From NCBI GenBank assembly GCA_963740525.1, contig CAVUEG010000006.1, forward strand, positions 1,302,001-1,366,000: a stretch of DNA of 64,000 nt. The letters run 5' to 3'. Of the stretch, positions 27,401 through 35,162 are shown one piece after another (position 1 is the first letter of the stretch; the number at the start of each line of letters is the position of its first letter). The notes under the pieces are model-generated. The model was not told where the DNA came from. It saw only the letters and a list, made by a program, of their open reading frames with translations, and searched no databases. Both the position numbers and the translations under genes were made by a program. Source of the stretch: CAVUEG01 sp963740525 (lineage in GTDB: Bacteria > Actinomycetota > Actinomycetes > Propionibacteriales > Nocardioidaceae).

Positions 27401-28689
27401 TAGCCGGTGTCGCCGGGGAGCTGGTAGACGCCGTTCTTGATGCGCTCGGGGTAGGCCGGGGTGCCCTCGGCGGGAACCGGCGAGTCGGACATCGTCGCGC
27501 CGCCGCAGGTCTGGCCGGGCTGGAAGTGGGAGAAGTCGAAGCCGGGCTCATAGGTGAAGTCGGCGGTGGCGATGCCGGCGGACGGCACGGTGCCGTTCGG
27601 GAACAGCTGCTTGATCGACATCTCCTGGTACAGGTTGAACGTCGAGCCCGCGAGCTCGGGAGAGTTGATGACGCCCTCGAGCTGGTCGCCGCTGTGGCCG
27701 CTCTGGTAGGCGCGGTCGGTGTACTCGACCGGGACGACCGGGAACGGGCGGTCGCCGTACCGGGCGGAGTCGTACTTGTCCTTCGGCGGGATCACCTTCG
27801 GGCCGTGGCTGACCACGGTCTGGTCCGGCGTCCCGGCGACGGTCATCACCGCGGTGGTGGACAGGTCGCGCCAGACCAGGGTGGGCTCCTCAGCCAGTGT
27901 GGCGGCCTGCTCCTCGAGGATGAGGGTGGAGACCGTGGGTCCGCCGGCGGTCGCCGCTGCGATGCTCGGGATGGTCCAGGTCACCGTCCGGGGTGCCTCG
28001 GTCACGGAGCCGTTCGCGGACCGGGCGTCGGTGAACGAGGCGCCGGTGGGGGCGGTGACGGTGACGGTGACATCGGAGAAGGCCGAGTCGGTCGGGTTGC
28101 TCACGATGACCCGCGAGGGGTAGGTGTCGCCGGGCTTCACCCAGCCGACGGCGGAGACGAAGCTGTTCTCGACGTGCAGGGTTGTGTCCGTCGTGGCAAC
28201 GGCGACAGCAGCCGCGCCGGCGTCGGCGGCGGCGTAGTCGGCGTACGTCGCATCGACCGCGCGCACGGCCAGCGCGGTGACGTCAGTGTCGGGGTCGAGC
28301 TTCGAGGTGACCGTGCCCGGCACGGTCGTGGAGAACGAGCCGAGGGCACCTGCCGTCACCGACTGCGTCGCCAGCACCCGGCCCGAGGGGGCCACGACCT
28401 GGAGCGTGAACGACGCGGGGACGCCGTCGCCGATCTGCCCCACCGCTTCCTGGGTGACCTTGCTGACCTGGCCGGAGACCTTGAACTGGCTCCCCCGGAC
28501 GACCGTGCTGTCCTGGCGGTCGAACGTCGCGACCAGCAGCTTCTTGCCGAGTGTCGAGAGCGGGCTCGGCGAGAGCCCGGTGGTCGGCGCCGCGCTCACG
28601 GGTGCCGCGAACGCGGCCCCTGCGGCCAGCAGGGTGGCGCTGGTGACGGCCGCGACGAGACGGCGACGTGTGCCCTGACGGTGGGTCAT
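24451..28689 (-). CDS. Secreted M6-family metallopeptidase with PKD domains (immune inhibitor A-like)
   Basis: About 1,412 residues. The ATG at 28689 is preferred over the one at 28698 because GAGGATG provides a ribosome site at proper distance. A signal peptide (THRQGTRRRLVAAVTSATLL..., cut near VSAAP) is followed by a ~270-residue beta-rich region. The M6 catalytic domain has the zinc motif HEYGHSLGLPD at residues ~598-608 and a Met in GDWNLMATDKSQNMDAF. Beyond it lie a jelly-roll region, two PKD domains (YSWDFGDGG, YAWNFDNGG) at ~1110-1290, and a C-terminal beta-sandwich. It is an extracellular endopeptidase. Its stop overlaps the convergent PAS-ANTAR stop. Confidence 0.92.
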   Translation of the reverse strand: MTHRQGTRRRLVAAVTSATLLAAGAAFAAPVSAAPTTGLSPSPLSTLGKKLLVATFDRQDSTVVRGSQFKVSGQVSKVTQEAVGQIGDGVPASFTLQVVAPSGRVLATQSVTAGALGSFSTTVPGTVTSKLDPDTDVTALAVRAVDATYADYAAADAGAAAVAVATTDTTLHVENSFVSAVGWVKPGDTYPSRVIVSNPTDSAFSDVTVTVTAPTGASFTDARSANGSVTEAPRTVTWTIPSIAAATAGGPTVSTLILEEQAATLAEEPTLVWRDLSTTAVMTVAGTPDQTVVSHGPKVIPPKDKYDSARYGDRPFPVVPVEYTDRAYQSGHSGDQLEGVINSPELAGSTFNLYQEMSIKQLFPNGTVPSAGIATADFTYEPGFDFSHFQPGQTCGGATMSDSPVPAEGTPAYPERIKNGVYQLPGDTGYYGSDANGSALVGAVAGVGALQNIDSGCGPAGKLVYDAAAIADPEIDYSDYDTDKDGVVDFFMAVFAGCGGNGSSQLSAAGCDYAGGPYDNVWPHSSSLEYYYTDPDTGLKGFVTDDQLKDLEGRTLFYTSSARSDMTTTETAFPVMVRVGPYNVNPETAIDKASVISHEYGHSLGLPDFYSTGSRDTYGDWNLMATDKSQNMDAFSRQELGWVVPQALEAGSTRTVSGWADSKQDIHKIVWQQADGTPYELTGPRVHNSEMYVAKLPGRQLLDPDTFDTGEKASKTHAWWSGSGNDFGCPPSGGRNLDLAIPGLAALPAGSTVKLAFKSRWDIEWDYDYGYVLTTTDGGETYQSHASENGYTTSNAGVPGNANQNACQGLYDNGLTGTSGSYDAGTESTDRVAGDYPDPVFLSDSYDISDLAGEANGALRLSYATDPGLARPGWFIDDVKVTATTPSGEQVLLDTDFESDGGPDDPRVYNGGCHEDLTTAQQCTKGWRYIAAGAEDPNDHAYYMEMRDRSGFDFNGNGQVDRDAIGFHPGLYLAYTDEAHGYGNVGTDNPPAQSPLDSQPEPDSDSPNLNDAAWTAKAGDNAFTDSGAGHTDNYSDPGQSEVDSRYPKVSNPWRFRYDCLTFDVLSMTGEDVGPATSDGNLTGDVKFTMGSGCGAFDYGYEDTAAPAPVNHPPVADITASSSNVRPGEEVTFSAADSTDEETPDDLDYSWDFGDGGSTKDAQGKVVTRTFSEAKTYVVTLTATDPRGATGKKQFEVNVAGEPVAPNERPRAHASAKSSGVWAGHRLALSSAGSTDHETPNGLTYAWNFDNGGRRVDSTKANPTVRYRKAGKHQITLTVTDPSGAKDTDTVTVVVRQRIACESDQVTRKGAWQDQRSRRAAGHRYCSLKRKGVLAMSFRGPRIDLSWGKADQGGFGVVLVDGHRAGRIDFGIDATSPVFRFHRIFAGFGEGTHRVRLVVKRGAAYVDHFVIRR

Positions 28690-28830
28690 ATGGGACATCC
28701 TCGAGTGGTTGGTGCCGGGTTACGGCAACGCTGAGTGACGTCAGCCCAACGAGGAAAGTGAGCAGGGGTTACGTTTCGCCTGCGTTCGGGCGGGGAAGAC
28801 TGGGCCGCCCGCTCGTCCCGGACACAGCGG

Positions 28831-30282
28831 TCAGTGCGAGGTTGCGATGCGCGCTGCTGCGGCGTACGGAGGCACGTCGTAGGTGGCCACGGAGCCCTTG
28901 GCGTCGTAGATGCACCCCTCGCCGCTGCCGAGCAGCGACAGCCCGGAGAGGTCCCCGGCGCCCCACCGGCTGGGCCCGGCGCCGAGCGTCGGGTACATCA
29001 CCTCGTCGTCCGTGGCGGCATGGTCGAGCCCGACGACATGTCCCAGCTCGTGCATCAGCACCTTGCCGGTGCTCGAGCCGTCGGCAAAGCCCGGCGTCAG
29101 CCAGGTCGTCTCGGCGTTCATCACCAGCACGGCCTTGTAGAACATCCGGATCGGTCGGCCGTCCTGGTCGACGTACCCCGCGTCGGCGAACGCGGCTCCG
29201 CCCTGGCCCGCCACCGCAGGGTCGGGGGGCAGGTACGTCGACTCCTCGTCCGTGGACCAGGCGATGACGAGGTCGGTGTCGCTCGGGTACGGGGCGGCGC
29301 CGCTGCGGTCGCCCGGGACCAGGTCGGTGGGACCGCGGTAGACGAACCTCAGCCCGGTGGCCGTGGCCACCTCGGCGACTGCGGCCCGGGCATCCTCCGC
29401 GGCGGAGGCGGGGCCTTCGGCCGCGTTCACCCGGTAGCCGATCTCGAGACAGGGGTTCCAACGCGGGGTGGGCTCGTAGAGCAAGGCGTAGTCGTCCGGG
29501 TCGCCCTCTGGCACGCCCGGGTCCGGGCCAGGTGGCGGTGCGGGAGGGAACGTCCCCGGAGTCCACGCGGTCTCGTCGACGACGATCCGCTTCGTCACGC
29601 TGGAGAAGTCCGCCCGCCCGGGAACAACGACCCGGAAGGTGCTGGTGCCCAGGATCTTCGAGGCGATCGTCAGTGAGAAACGCCCGCGGCTCTGCGTGAG
29701 CCCGGAGTCGACCTTGGTCCAGCGGTCCTCACCCACCCGGCGCTGGAGGACCACCGGCTCGCCCTCGGGCACCCGGATCGCGCGGCCGGAGACCTTGATC
29801 GGTGTTCCGACCACCGCCCGCCCGGCGGAGTAGCGGGTCGTGACCTGTCGGCTCTGACCACCGACGAAGACCGGCGTCGGCGACGAGATGGCGACCGGGA
29901 TGTTGCCGTGGGGCTGGGCCACGATCCGCCAGACCGTCACGCCCCGGGTGTAGGTGGGCACATGGGCGTCGAAGGAGGCGACCGGGGAGCCGATGTCGTC
30001 GTACCGAATCTCTCCGACCTGGCCGGTGGCCCCGGGAACCCAGACGTTCAGGTCGGCGTCGTACCGCTCGAGCTGGATGGTCTGGCCGGGTTCGGCGGGG
30101 GCGAAGTCGGCGTGCACCGCGACGTTCTGGCCGAGAAGTGGGGCGGTGTCGCCCCACTGGACGTACATCGCGGTCTCGGTGACGGCCGGTGGCTCGTCGG
30201 CCGATACCGGGACCGCGCCGAGGAGCGACACGGCAAGCGTCGCTCCGATCAGACCCAGGGTGATCGGAGCTCGGCGCTTCAC
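28831..30282 (-). CDS. Secreted matrixin-like zinc metallopeptidase
   Basis: 483 residues from a GTG start at 30282 (MKRRAPITLGLIGATLAVSL), with a signal peptide cut near VSADE. Residues ~30-265 contain Ig-like/beta-sandwich repeats. The catalytic part holds the metzincin motif HELGHVVGLDH at 411-421 and a Met-turn DDEVMYPTLG. A short proline-rich linker (PPAPPPGPDPGVP) separates the two halves. The fold resembles M10/M57 peptidases. It is encoded upstream of the M6 peptidase on the same strand with a 141-base gap, and both genes share an upstream GGGGTTACG/GCGTTCGGGCG element, so co-regulation is likely. Confidence 0.87.
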   Translation of the reverse strand: MKRRAPITLGLIGATLAVSLLGAVPVSADEPPAVTETAMYVQWGDTAPLLGQNVAVHADFAPAEPGQTIQLERYDADLNVWVPGATGQVGEIRYDDIGSPVASFDAHVPTYTRGVTVWRIVAQPHGNIPVAISSPTPVFVGGQSRQVTTRYSAGRAVVGTPIKVSGRAIRVPEGEPVVLQRRVGEDRWTKVDSGLTQSRGRFSLTIASKILGTSTFRVVVPGRADFSSVTKRIVVDETAWTPGTFPPAPPPGPDPGVPEGDPDDYALLYEPTPRWNPCLEIGYRVNAAEGPASAAEDARAAVAEVATATGLRFVYRGPTDLVPGDRSGAAPYPSDTDLVIAWSTDEESTYLPPDPAVAGQGGAAFADAGYVDQDGRPIRMFYKAVLVMNAETTWLTPGFADGSSTGKVLMHELGHVVGLDHAATDDEVMYPTLGAGPSRWGAGDLSGLSLLGSGEGCIYDAKGSVATYDVPPYAAAARIATSH

Positions 30283-30443
30283 GTGTCGGTTCCTTGTCGG
30301 GCCGGAGGCTCCGGCGAAAGTCGGGCCAGCCCCGCGCTGCTCGGGGCTGGCACTGCGGTAATCGCACGGGGAGGGCCCGGGGTTACGCGTTCGGGCGAGG
30401 ACTTTCAGCGGATCGGGTGGGTGGATTCGCCGGAGCCACGGCC

Positions 30444-31130
30444 TCAGTCCCGACGCCGGGTCCGGACGCAGCACATCCCGGCCTCGGGCTCCAGGCACGC
30501 CTCGAGCTGGGGGCAGCCGAGGCCCTCGATGACGCCCTGGACAAAGTGGCGGTTCAGTCCGCAGACGAGCCGCGTGTGGTCTTTGGCCAGGGCGTCGAAC
30601 GGACAGTTCTGCAGGAGGAGGACGTCATCCTCCACGCGAGGCTCGTACCCGACGTCGCCGAGTGCGGCGGAGAGCCGCCCCCAGTCGTCCCGATCCGGAG
30701 CCGGGGTCTCCGTGGACGCGGTGCCCACGTCGCGGCCGCGAGCCCGCGCGGACTCGTCGATGGCCACGTCGACGGGCACCTGCTCACGCGTGGCACGCTC
30801 CACTCCGGCGGCGAGGATCTGGCCCACGAGGTCGTAGTGGCGCTCGGGCAGGGAGACCGACCACTGCGCTGCCGAGCGCCGGTACAGCTTGGAGGGCCGG
30901 CCGGCGCCGGGCCCGCTTCGACCGGAGAGTCGGCGGAACTCGGTCTCGAGCAGTCCCTCGTCCACCAGCCGCTCGAGATGGAACTTCGCCACGTGAACGG
31001 GTACGCCGAGCGCCTCGGCCGCCTGTTCGCGCCCGACGGCATCGGGCTGCGAGGCGACGTACTCGTAGAGCGCGCGCCGGGCCGGCTCTGCCAGGGCGCC
31101 GATTCCGGCCGCCTGGTCGGCGAGATCCAT
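30444..31130 (-). CDS. HTH transcriptional regulator with C-terminal cysteine cluster (SufR-like)
   Basis: 228 residues. The N-terminal winged HTH is ArsR/DeoR-like (EPARRALYEYVASQPDAVGR, VHVAKFHLERLVDEGLLE). The C-terminal 60 residues contain six cysteines (LLQNCPFDAL, RLVCGLNR, GLGCPQLEACLE, GMCCVRT), recalling the Fe-S binding end of SufR, although the spacings differ and there is no suf operon nearby. It is divergent from the DoxX-like gene, and the intergenic region has a palindrome next to this start codon. An iron-sulfur or redox-sensing repressor of itself and the DoxX-like gene is the likely role (inference). Confidence 0.78.
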   Translation of the reverse strand: MDLADQAAGIGALAEPARRALYEYVASQPDAVGREQAAEALGVPVHVAKFHLERLVDEGLLETEFRRLSGRSGPGAGRPSKLYRRSAAQWSVSLPERHYDLVGQILAAGVERATREQVPVDVAIDESARARGRDVGTASTETPAPDRDDWGRLSAALGDVGYEPRVEDDVLLLQNCPFDALAKDHTRLVCGLNRHFVQGVIEGLGCPQLEACLEPEAGMCCVRTRRRD

Positions 31131-31139
31131 GGTGCCTCC

Positions 31140-31156
31140 ATTCTAAAAGATAGAAT
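31140..31156. promoter_or_regulatory. Palindromic operator candidate in the HTH/DoxX divergent promoter
   Basis: ATTCTA-AAAGA-TAGAAT is a perfect 6-base palindrome lying 9 bases before the HTH gene start. A related inverted copy (CTTCTAAGAGAGAGTAA on the minus strand, 31193-31209) matches 12 of 17 positions and lies just before the DoxX-like gene. It is AT-rich against a GC-rich background. Confidence 0.6.
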
Positions 31157-31223
31157 ACTTGACGTTAGAGATCCTCAGGCCTAAAGTCGAGGTTACTCTC
31201 TCTTAGAAGCCTCTGGAGGCGTC

Positions 31224-31679
31224 ATGACACTCGACCACACCACCGACTCCGCAACCACCGACCTCGCCCCTGGCGGCGCCGTTCGGGTGGGCCAGGCCCT
31301 CCTGCTGCTGCGGACGGTCTTCACCATCGCGCCGATCGCCTTTGGGGTCGACAAGTTCTTCAACCTGCTGACCAACTGGGAGGGGTACCTCGCGCCCTGG
31401 ATCAACGACATCGTCCCCGGGAGTGCCCACACGGCCATGGTTCTGGTCGGGATCATCGAGATCGTGGCCGGCCTGACGGTCGCTCTCGCGCCACGCTTCG
31501 GTGGTCTTCTGGTCGCGGCGTGGCTCGGCGGGATCATCATCGACCTGGTCAGCATGGGGGAGTACTACGACGTGGCGCTGCGAGACTTCGGCCTGCTGGT
31601 CGCGGCGCTTGCGCTCGCTCTGCTCGCCTCGACGAGGCAAGGCTCGCGCGGCCCTCGTCGGGCCCAGCCGACCCCCTGA
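31224..31679 (+). CDS. DoxX-like four-helix membrane protein
   Basis: 151 residues with about four membrane segments: VGQALLLLRTVFTIAPIAFG, GSAHTAMVLVGIIEIVAGL, FGGLLVAAWLGGIIIDLV and FGLLVAALALALLAS. The pattern resembles the DoxX/MauE/DUF417-like superfamily of quinone- or thiol-linked membrane proteins. The cytosolic ends are hydrophilic and no redox cysteines are present. It is controlled by the divergent Cys-cluster regulator by position. Biochemical role unknown. Confidence 0.72.
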   Translation: MTLDHTTDSATTDLAPGGAVRVGQALLLLRTVFTIAPIAFGVDKFFNLLTNWEGYLAPWINDIVPGSAHTAMVLVGIIEIVAGLTVALAPRFGGLLVAAWLGGIIIDLVSMGEYYDVALRDFGLLVAALALALLASTRQGSRGPRRAQPTP

Positions 31680-31872
31680 GCCCCCTCGGGTGTCGGTGGG
31701 CACGGCTACCGTCTGAGGCGGTCAAGAGTCTCGGCCGCACGCCTTCGGACGTGGCCGAGCGGCAACCGCGCCACCCGGCACGGTGCCTTCCGGAGAGGAC
31801 CTGGGCCGGCTCCAGCAGCGGTCAAGCCGGGACGCGCGCCAGGGCGGCGTCCCTCGATGAGGGGAGACCTCC

Positions 31873-32436
31873 ATGCCGCGCGACTACGACCTCCACGGAC
31901 TCAAGTACGACGGGCGGGTGGTCGCTGCCCAGGCGTGGTACCTCCAGCACCAGCACGAGGTCAACCTGCTGCCGGACGACCTGCGTACGGAGTGTGAGCG
32001 GGACCTGCGCGAGCTCAGTGGCATCTTCGAGGGCAGGGCGCAGCGGCTCCACGAGCCCGTGCGGTGGCGTGCCATCGACCGACTGGTCTGCACGTGCTCG
32101 CTGGTCGTCCGCACCGACGCTCGCTTCGAGACACCCGTGGGGCATCTCGATCCGATCCGGTGGGAACCCGTGCGCACCGTTGTCGTGAGATCCCAGTCAG
32201 ATGGCGGGCACCTGGCTGCGTGCCAGATCTGCGGCACCCGGTCGCCGGTCGGCGGCCCGGTGGAGGGGCACGACTGGTGTGCTCGCCACTCGTGCCCCGC
32301 CGAGCGCGAGGCGGACGAGACCGTCCCGGCGGGCATTCGCGAGGTTCACGGCCTGCCGGGCGAGACGTTCGACGACACCGTGCACTGGATGCAGGTGCTG
32401 GACCGGGCCAACAGGTACGGCACCGCGGGCTTCTAG
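31873..32436 (+). CDS. Conserved hypothetical protein with Cys/His cluster
   Basis: 187 residues from MPRDYDLHGLKYDGRVVAAQ, with GGGGAG upstream. The middle is helical and charged (LPDDLRTECERDLRELSGIF). Near the C-terminus CQICGTRSPVGGPVEGHDWC followed by ARHSC gives a C-x2-C...H-x2-C...H-x-C pattern suggesting a zinc site. No known family is recognised. It stands between the DoxX-like gene and tRNA-Lys; the 193 bases before it contain no other gene. Confidence 0.6.
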   Translation: MPRDYDLHGLKYDGRVVAAQAWYLQHQHEVNLLPDDLRTECERDLRELSGIFEGRAQRLHEPVRWRAIDRLVCTCSLVVRTDARFETPVGHLDPIRWEPVRTVVVRSQSDGGHLAACQICGTRSPVGGPVEGHDWCARHSCPAEREADETVPAGIREVHGLPGETFDDTVHWMQVLDRANRYGTAGF

Positions 32437-32486
32437 GTGACTGCCCGCCCGTCGGGCGAGGCTGCCGGAGCAGCGCGGTGCGTGCG

Positions 32487-32559
32487 TGGGCCCCGTGGGG
32501 ATCGAACCCACAACCCGCGGATTAAAAGTCCGCTGCTCTGCCAGTTGAGCTAGGGGCCC
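32487..32559 (-). tRNA. tRNA-Lys (TTT)
   Basis: Minus-strand cloverleaf: acceptor GGGCCCC/GGGGCCC, D-arm GCTC/GAGC, anticodon loop CTTTTAA (TTT), T-loop TTCGATC, A discriminator. CCA not encoded. Confidence 0.95.
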
Positions 32560-32755
32560 GGGACACGGGGACACTATTCGTAATGGTCCTCAGGAGTCAT
32601 CCCCGCGTCGCGGTGAAGTATCGCAGGGAGTCGGCGTGGCCGGTCGAGCCCTCCGGTGACGGGGGTTTGGGGGACCCTCACGTACAGGGGCCGCGTCACC
32701 TTCACGACGTTGTCCGTCAGATGACCTCCCGGGCGATATCGCAGACGAGTGCCGG

Positions 32756-33496
32756 CTACTTGATGGCCGCCAGTACCGCCCGAGCGGCGGCCGTGGGGTC
32801 GTTGCCCTGGCTCTTCCCGTCGATGTAGACCGTCGGGGTTCCCGTGACGTGGTCCAGGGACATCTGGTTCGTCGCGTTCAGCACCCACTGGTGGTAACGG
32901 TCGTCCTTGATCGGCTGGGTGACTGCCGAGCGGGTGGCGCCCGCCTTCACGGCGTAGTCGATGAGCTGCTGGTCGGTCAGACCGGCGCTTCCCTCCGGGG
33001 GTTGGTTGTCGAACAGCAACGTGTGGTACTTCAAGAAGGCGTCGGGGCCGGTCGTGTCGAGGACCGTCATCGCTGCGTTCAGCGCACGACTGGAGTAGTT
33101 CGTGGTCGAGGCCCTGTCGAGGAAGGCGACCAAGTGGTAGTCGACCTTGACCTTCCCGGCGTCGATGGCGGCACGCACCGGGTCGCCGGTGACCGCCTCG
33201 AAGTCGCGGCAGACGGGGCACTGCAAGTCCTCGTAGAGGGTGATGGTCGTGGGCGCGGAGGATTTGCCGACGGTGACGGAGAACTGGCTCGTCAGGTTGC
33301 CCGGCACTTCCGCGGCGGCCTGTCCGGTCTTGTCCCGGTTGGCCTGGGCGTAGATCCCGGCAACCACGATGACCACCACTGCCAGGACGACGCCCCCGAT
33401 GATCCAGGCGCGCCGACGACGTTCCCTTCGCTGCTGCTGCTGGATCAGCGCCTTGGCGCGCTCAGCCTTCGGCTGTTTCGAGTTCTTCGTCGCCAT
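32756..33496 (-). CDS. Membrane-anchored DsbA-like thioredoxin-fold protein
   Basis: 246 residues: a basic, Gln/Arg-rich cytosolic tail (KALIQQQQRRERRRRAW), one membrane anchor at ~31-50, then an extracytoplasmic DsbA-like domain with CPVC at 93-96 (ITLYEDLQCPVCRDFE) and the cis-Pro region VTGTPTVYIDGK. It should oxidise or isomerise disulfides of exported proteins. The start ATG (33496) lies 35 bases inside the upstream MauE-like gene, so the two are likely translated together. Electrons could pass from this protein to the MauE-like membrane partner. Confidence 0.9.
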   Translation of the reverse strand: MATKNSKQPKAERAKALIQQQQRRERRRRAWIIGGVVLAVVVIVVAGIYAQANRDKTGQAAAEVPGNLTSQFSVTVGKSSAPTTITLYEDLQCPVCRDFEAVTGDPVRAAIDAGKVKVDYHLVAFLDRASTTNYSSRALNAAMTVLDTTGPDAFLKYHTLLFDNQPPEGSAGLTDQQLIDYAVKAGATRSAVTQPIKDDRYHQWVLNATNQMSLDHVTGTPTVYIDGKSQGNDPTAAARAVLAAIK

Positions 33497-33962
33497 CGGC
33501 GAGCCTTTCGGTGGTGGGGAACAGGATGTTGTCGAGACCCAGCCGGTTCCTGGGGAACCAGACAAGCCAGCCCGACGCGAGGAGGAGCCCGATGTCACGG
33601 ACGATGTCGCGGAGGTACCCCGGTGCCGGGTTCTCCTGATACCCGCCGCCCCCGAAGCAGCCGCACTGGATCTCCAGACCCCGCGCCCACGCCGACGAGA
33701 TCCCCACGATGAACGCGAGCAGGAGCAAGCTGGACGCGATGGCGAAGCCGCGCGTGAGCAGCCCGAGCAGCAGGCCGGCCCCGATGACCATCTCGGCCAT
33801 CGGCATCAGGTAGCCGAACGTCGGGACCAGGGTCTCCGGGAGCAGATGGAAGGCGCGGACCGCTCGCACGGTGCCGGCGGGATCGGAGAACTTGAGGTAT
33901 CCCGCGACGAGCCAGACGACACCCAGAACCAGGCGCGCCAACAGCCCGATCCACGACCTCAC
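33462..33962 (-). CDS. MauE/DoxX-family redox membrane protein
   Basis: 166 residues from GTG 33962 (MRSWIGLLARLVLGVVWLVA), four membrane segments, and a periplasmic-side cysteine motif LEIQCGCFGGGGYQENPAPG. MauE-family proteins are thought to reoxidise or support disulfide formation on partner thioredoxin-fold proteins. The gene overlaps the DsbA-like gene by 35 bases in a different frame. Upstream starts (for example TTG codons) would add a basic extension; the GTG is preferred because it begins right at the first membrane segment. Confidence 0.85.
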   Translation of the reverse strand: MRSWIGLLARLVLGVVWLVAGYLKFSDPAGTVRAVRAFHLLPETLVPTFGYLMPMAEMVIGAGLLLGLLTRGFAIASSLLLLAFIVGISSAWARGLEIQCGCFGGGGYQENPAPGYLRDIVRDIGLLLASGWLVWFPRNRLGLDNILFPTTERLADGDEELETAEG

Positions 33963-34151
33963 GGGCCTCAGCGTACGGAACAGCCCTGAGCGTTTGCTGA
34001 GTGAACGAGGCGAGGTCCTTCCCCTCATCTCGGCCCGGTGCACGGCCCAGCCGGTCAACGGGAAAGCTCGGAGGAGGGATTCTGCGAAGGGCTTCCGCGG
34101 GGACGTCCCGTGGGTGCATTCTCGGAGGGTGGCGGCGTCAGGGGGTTCGAC

Positions 34152-35117
34152 ATGACCGAGCACGCACCGCCGCCCGGCCCGGAGCCGCCGTCACTCACCG
34201 GCGACCTCGACCGGATCCGGGTTGCCCTGGACGGCCAGATCCCGGCCAAGGCCGACGACAACCTGCTGATCGGCACCTGGAACCTCCGGGCGTTCGGATC
34301 CCTGACGAACAAGTGGCAGGCCGGGTCTCACGACTCGCCGAAACGCGACTGGCACTCGCTGTCCTGCATCGCTGCCGTGCTCGACCGGTTCGACGTGACC
34401 GCGGTCCAGGAGACCCGCCGCGACACGACGGCGCTGTTCGCTCTGCTGAGCCGCCTCGGGCCCAGGTACCGCGTGATCGCCTCCGACGTCACCGAAGGCG
34501 ATCCGGGCAACGGGGAGCGGCTCGCCTACATCTACGACTCCGAGCGCGTCCAGCCCTCGGGCCTCGTCGGTGAGCTGGTGCTTCCGGCCGGTGCAGCGGG
34601 TCCGGTCGAGCAGTTCGCCCGCACGCCGTACGCCGCCGGGTTCGTTCGTGACGGCACCGAGTTCATCCTGACCACGGTGCACGTCCTGTGGGGCTCCTCG
34701 CCGATCGACCGGATCGGCGAGCTGACCGCCTTCGCGACCTGGATGCGGGGCTGGGCCGAGCGGCCGAAGGACTGGAACCGCAACCTGCTGGTCCTGGGCG
34801 ACTTCAACCTCGACCGGACCGATGACCCGCTCTACGCAGCCTTCGTCTCCACCGGGCTCTGGCCCCCGGCCGAGCTCAACGACGTGCGCCGCACGATCTT
34901 CGACACCGACCGTTCGCACCACCACTACGACCAGATCGCGTGGTTCAGCGACACCAGCGACCCGGAGCTGCCGTCGTTGCTCCAGGGCCTCACCTACTCA
35001 CGCCGCGGCGGAAACGTCGACTTCCTCCCGCTGGCGTTCCGGGAGCTCTCCAAGTCACAGCTCTCCTGGCGGATCTCCGACCACTACCCGCTGTGGCTCG
35101 AGTTCCTCACGGCCTGA
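34152..35117 (+). CDS. Endonuclease/exonuclease/phosphatase (EEP) family protein
   Basis: 321 residues from MTEHAPPPGPEPPSLTGDLD. EEP motifs in order: LIGTWNLRAFG, FDVTAVQETRRD, ILTTVHVLWG, LLVLGDFNLDR and RISDHYPLW. Metal-binding Asn, Glu, Asp/Asn and Asp-His pairs are therefore present. It may cleave DNA, RNA or phosphodiesters of lipids or nucleotides; the substrate is not evident. No signal peptide is seen. It is monocistronic, divergent from the MauE-DsbA pair. Confidence 0.88.
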   Translation: MTEHAPPPGPEPPSLTGDLDRIRVALDGQIPAKADDNLLIGTWNLRAFGSLTNKWQAGSHDSPKRDWHSLSCIAAVLDRFDVTAVQETRRDTTALFALLSRLGPRYRVIASDVTEGDPGNGERLAYIYDSERVQPSGLVGELVLPAGAAGPVEQFARTPYAAGFVRDGTEFILTTVHVLWGSSPIDRIGELTAFATWMRGWAERPKDWNRNLLVLGDFNLDRTDDPLYAAFVSTGLWPPAELNDVRRTIFDTDRSHHHYDQIAWFSDTSDPELPSLLQGLTYSRRGGNVDFLPLAFRELSKSQLSWRISDHYPLWLEFLTA

Positions 35118-35162
35118 ACTGTGTGGTGCCGGCCGGGGGCACGGTCCAGCGAGGTCGTCGGG

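Noticed and set aside
24451..28689. Possible repeat/CRISPR-like pattern in the PKD region
   Set aside because: Similarity between the PKD domains is at protein level only; no regularly spaced DNA repeats are present.
31741..31790. tRNA-like GTGGCCGAGCGGC stretch
   Set aside because: Resembles a D-arm of Leu/Ser tRNAs, but no acceptor, anticodon or T-arm can be built around it.
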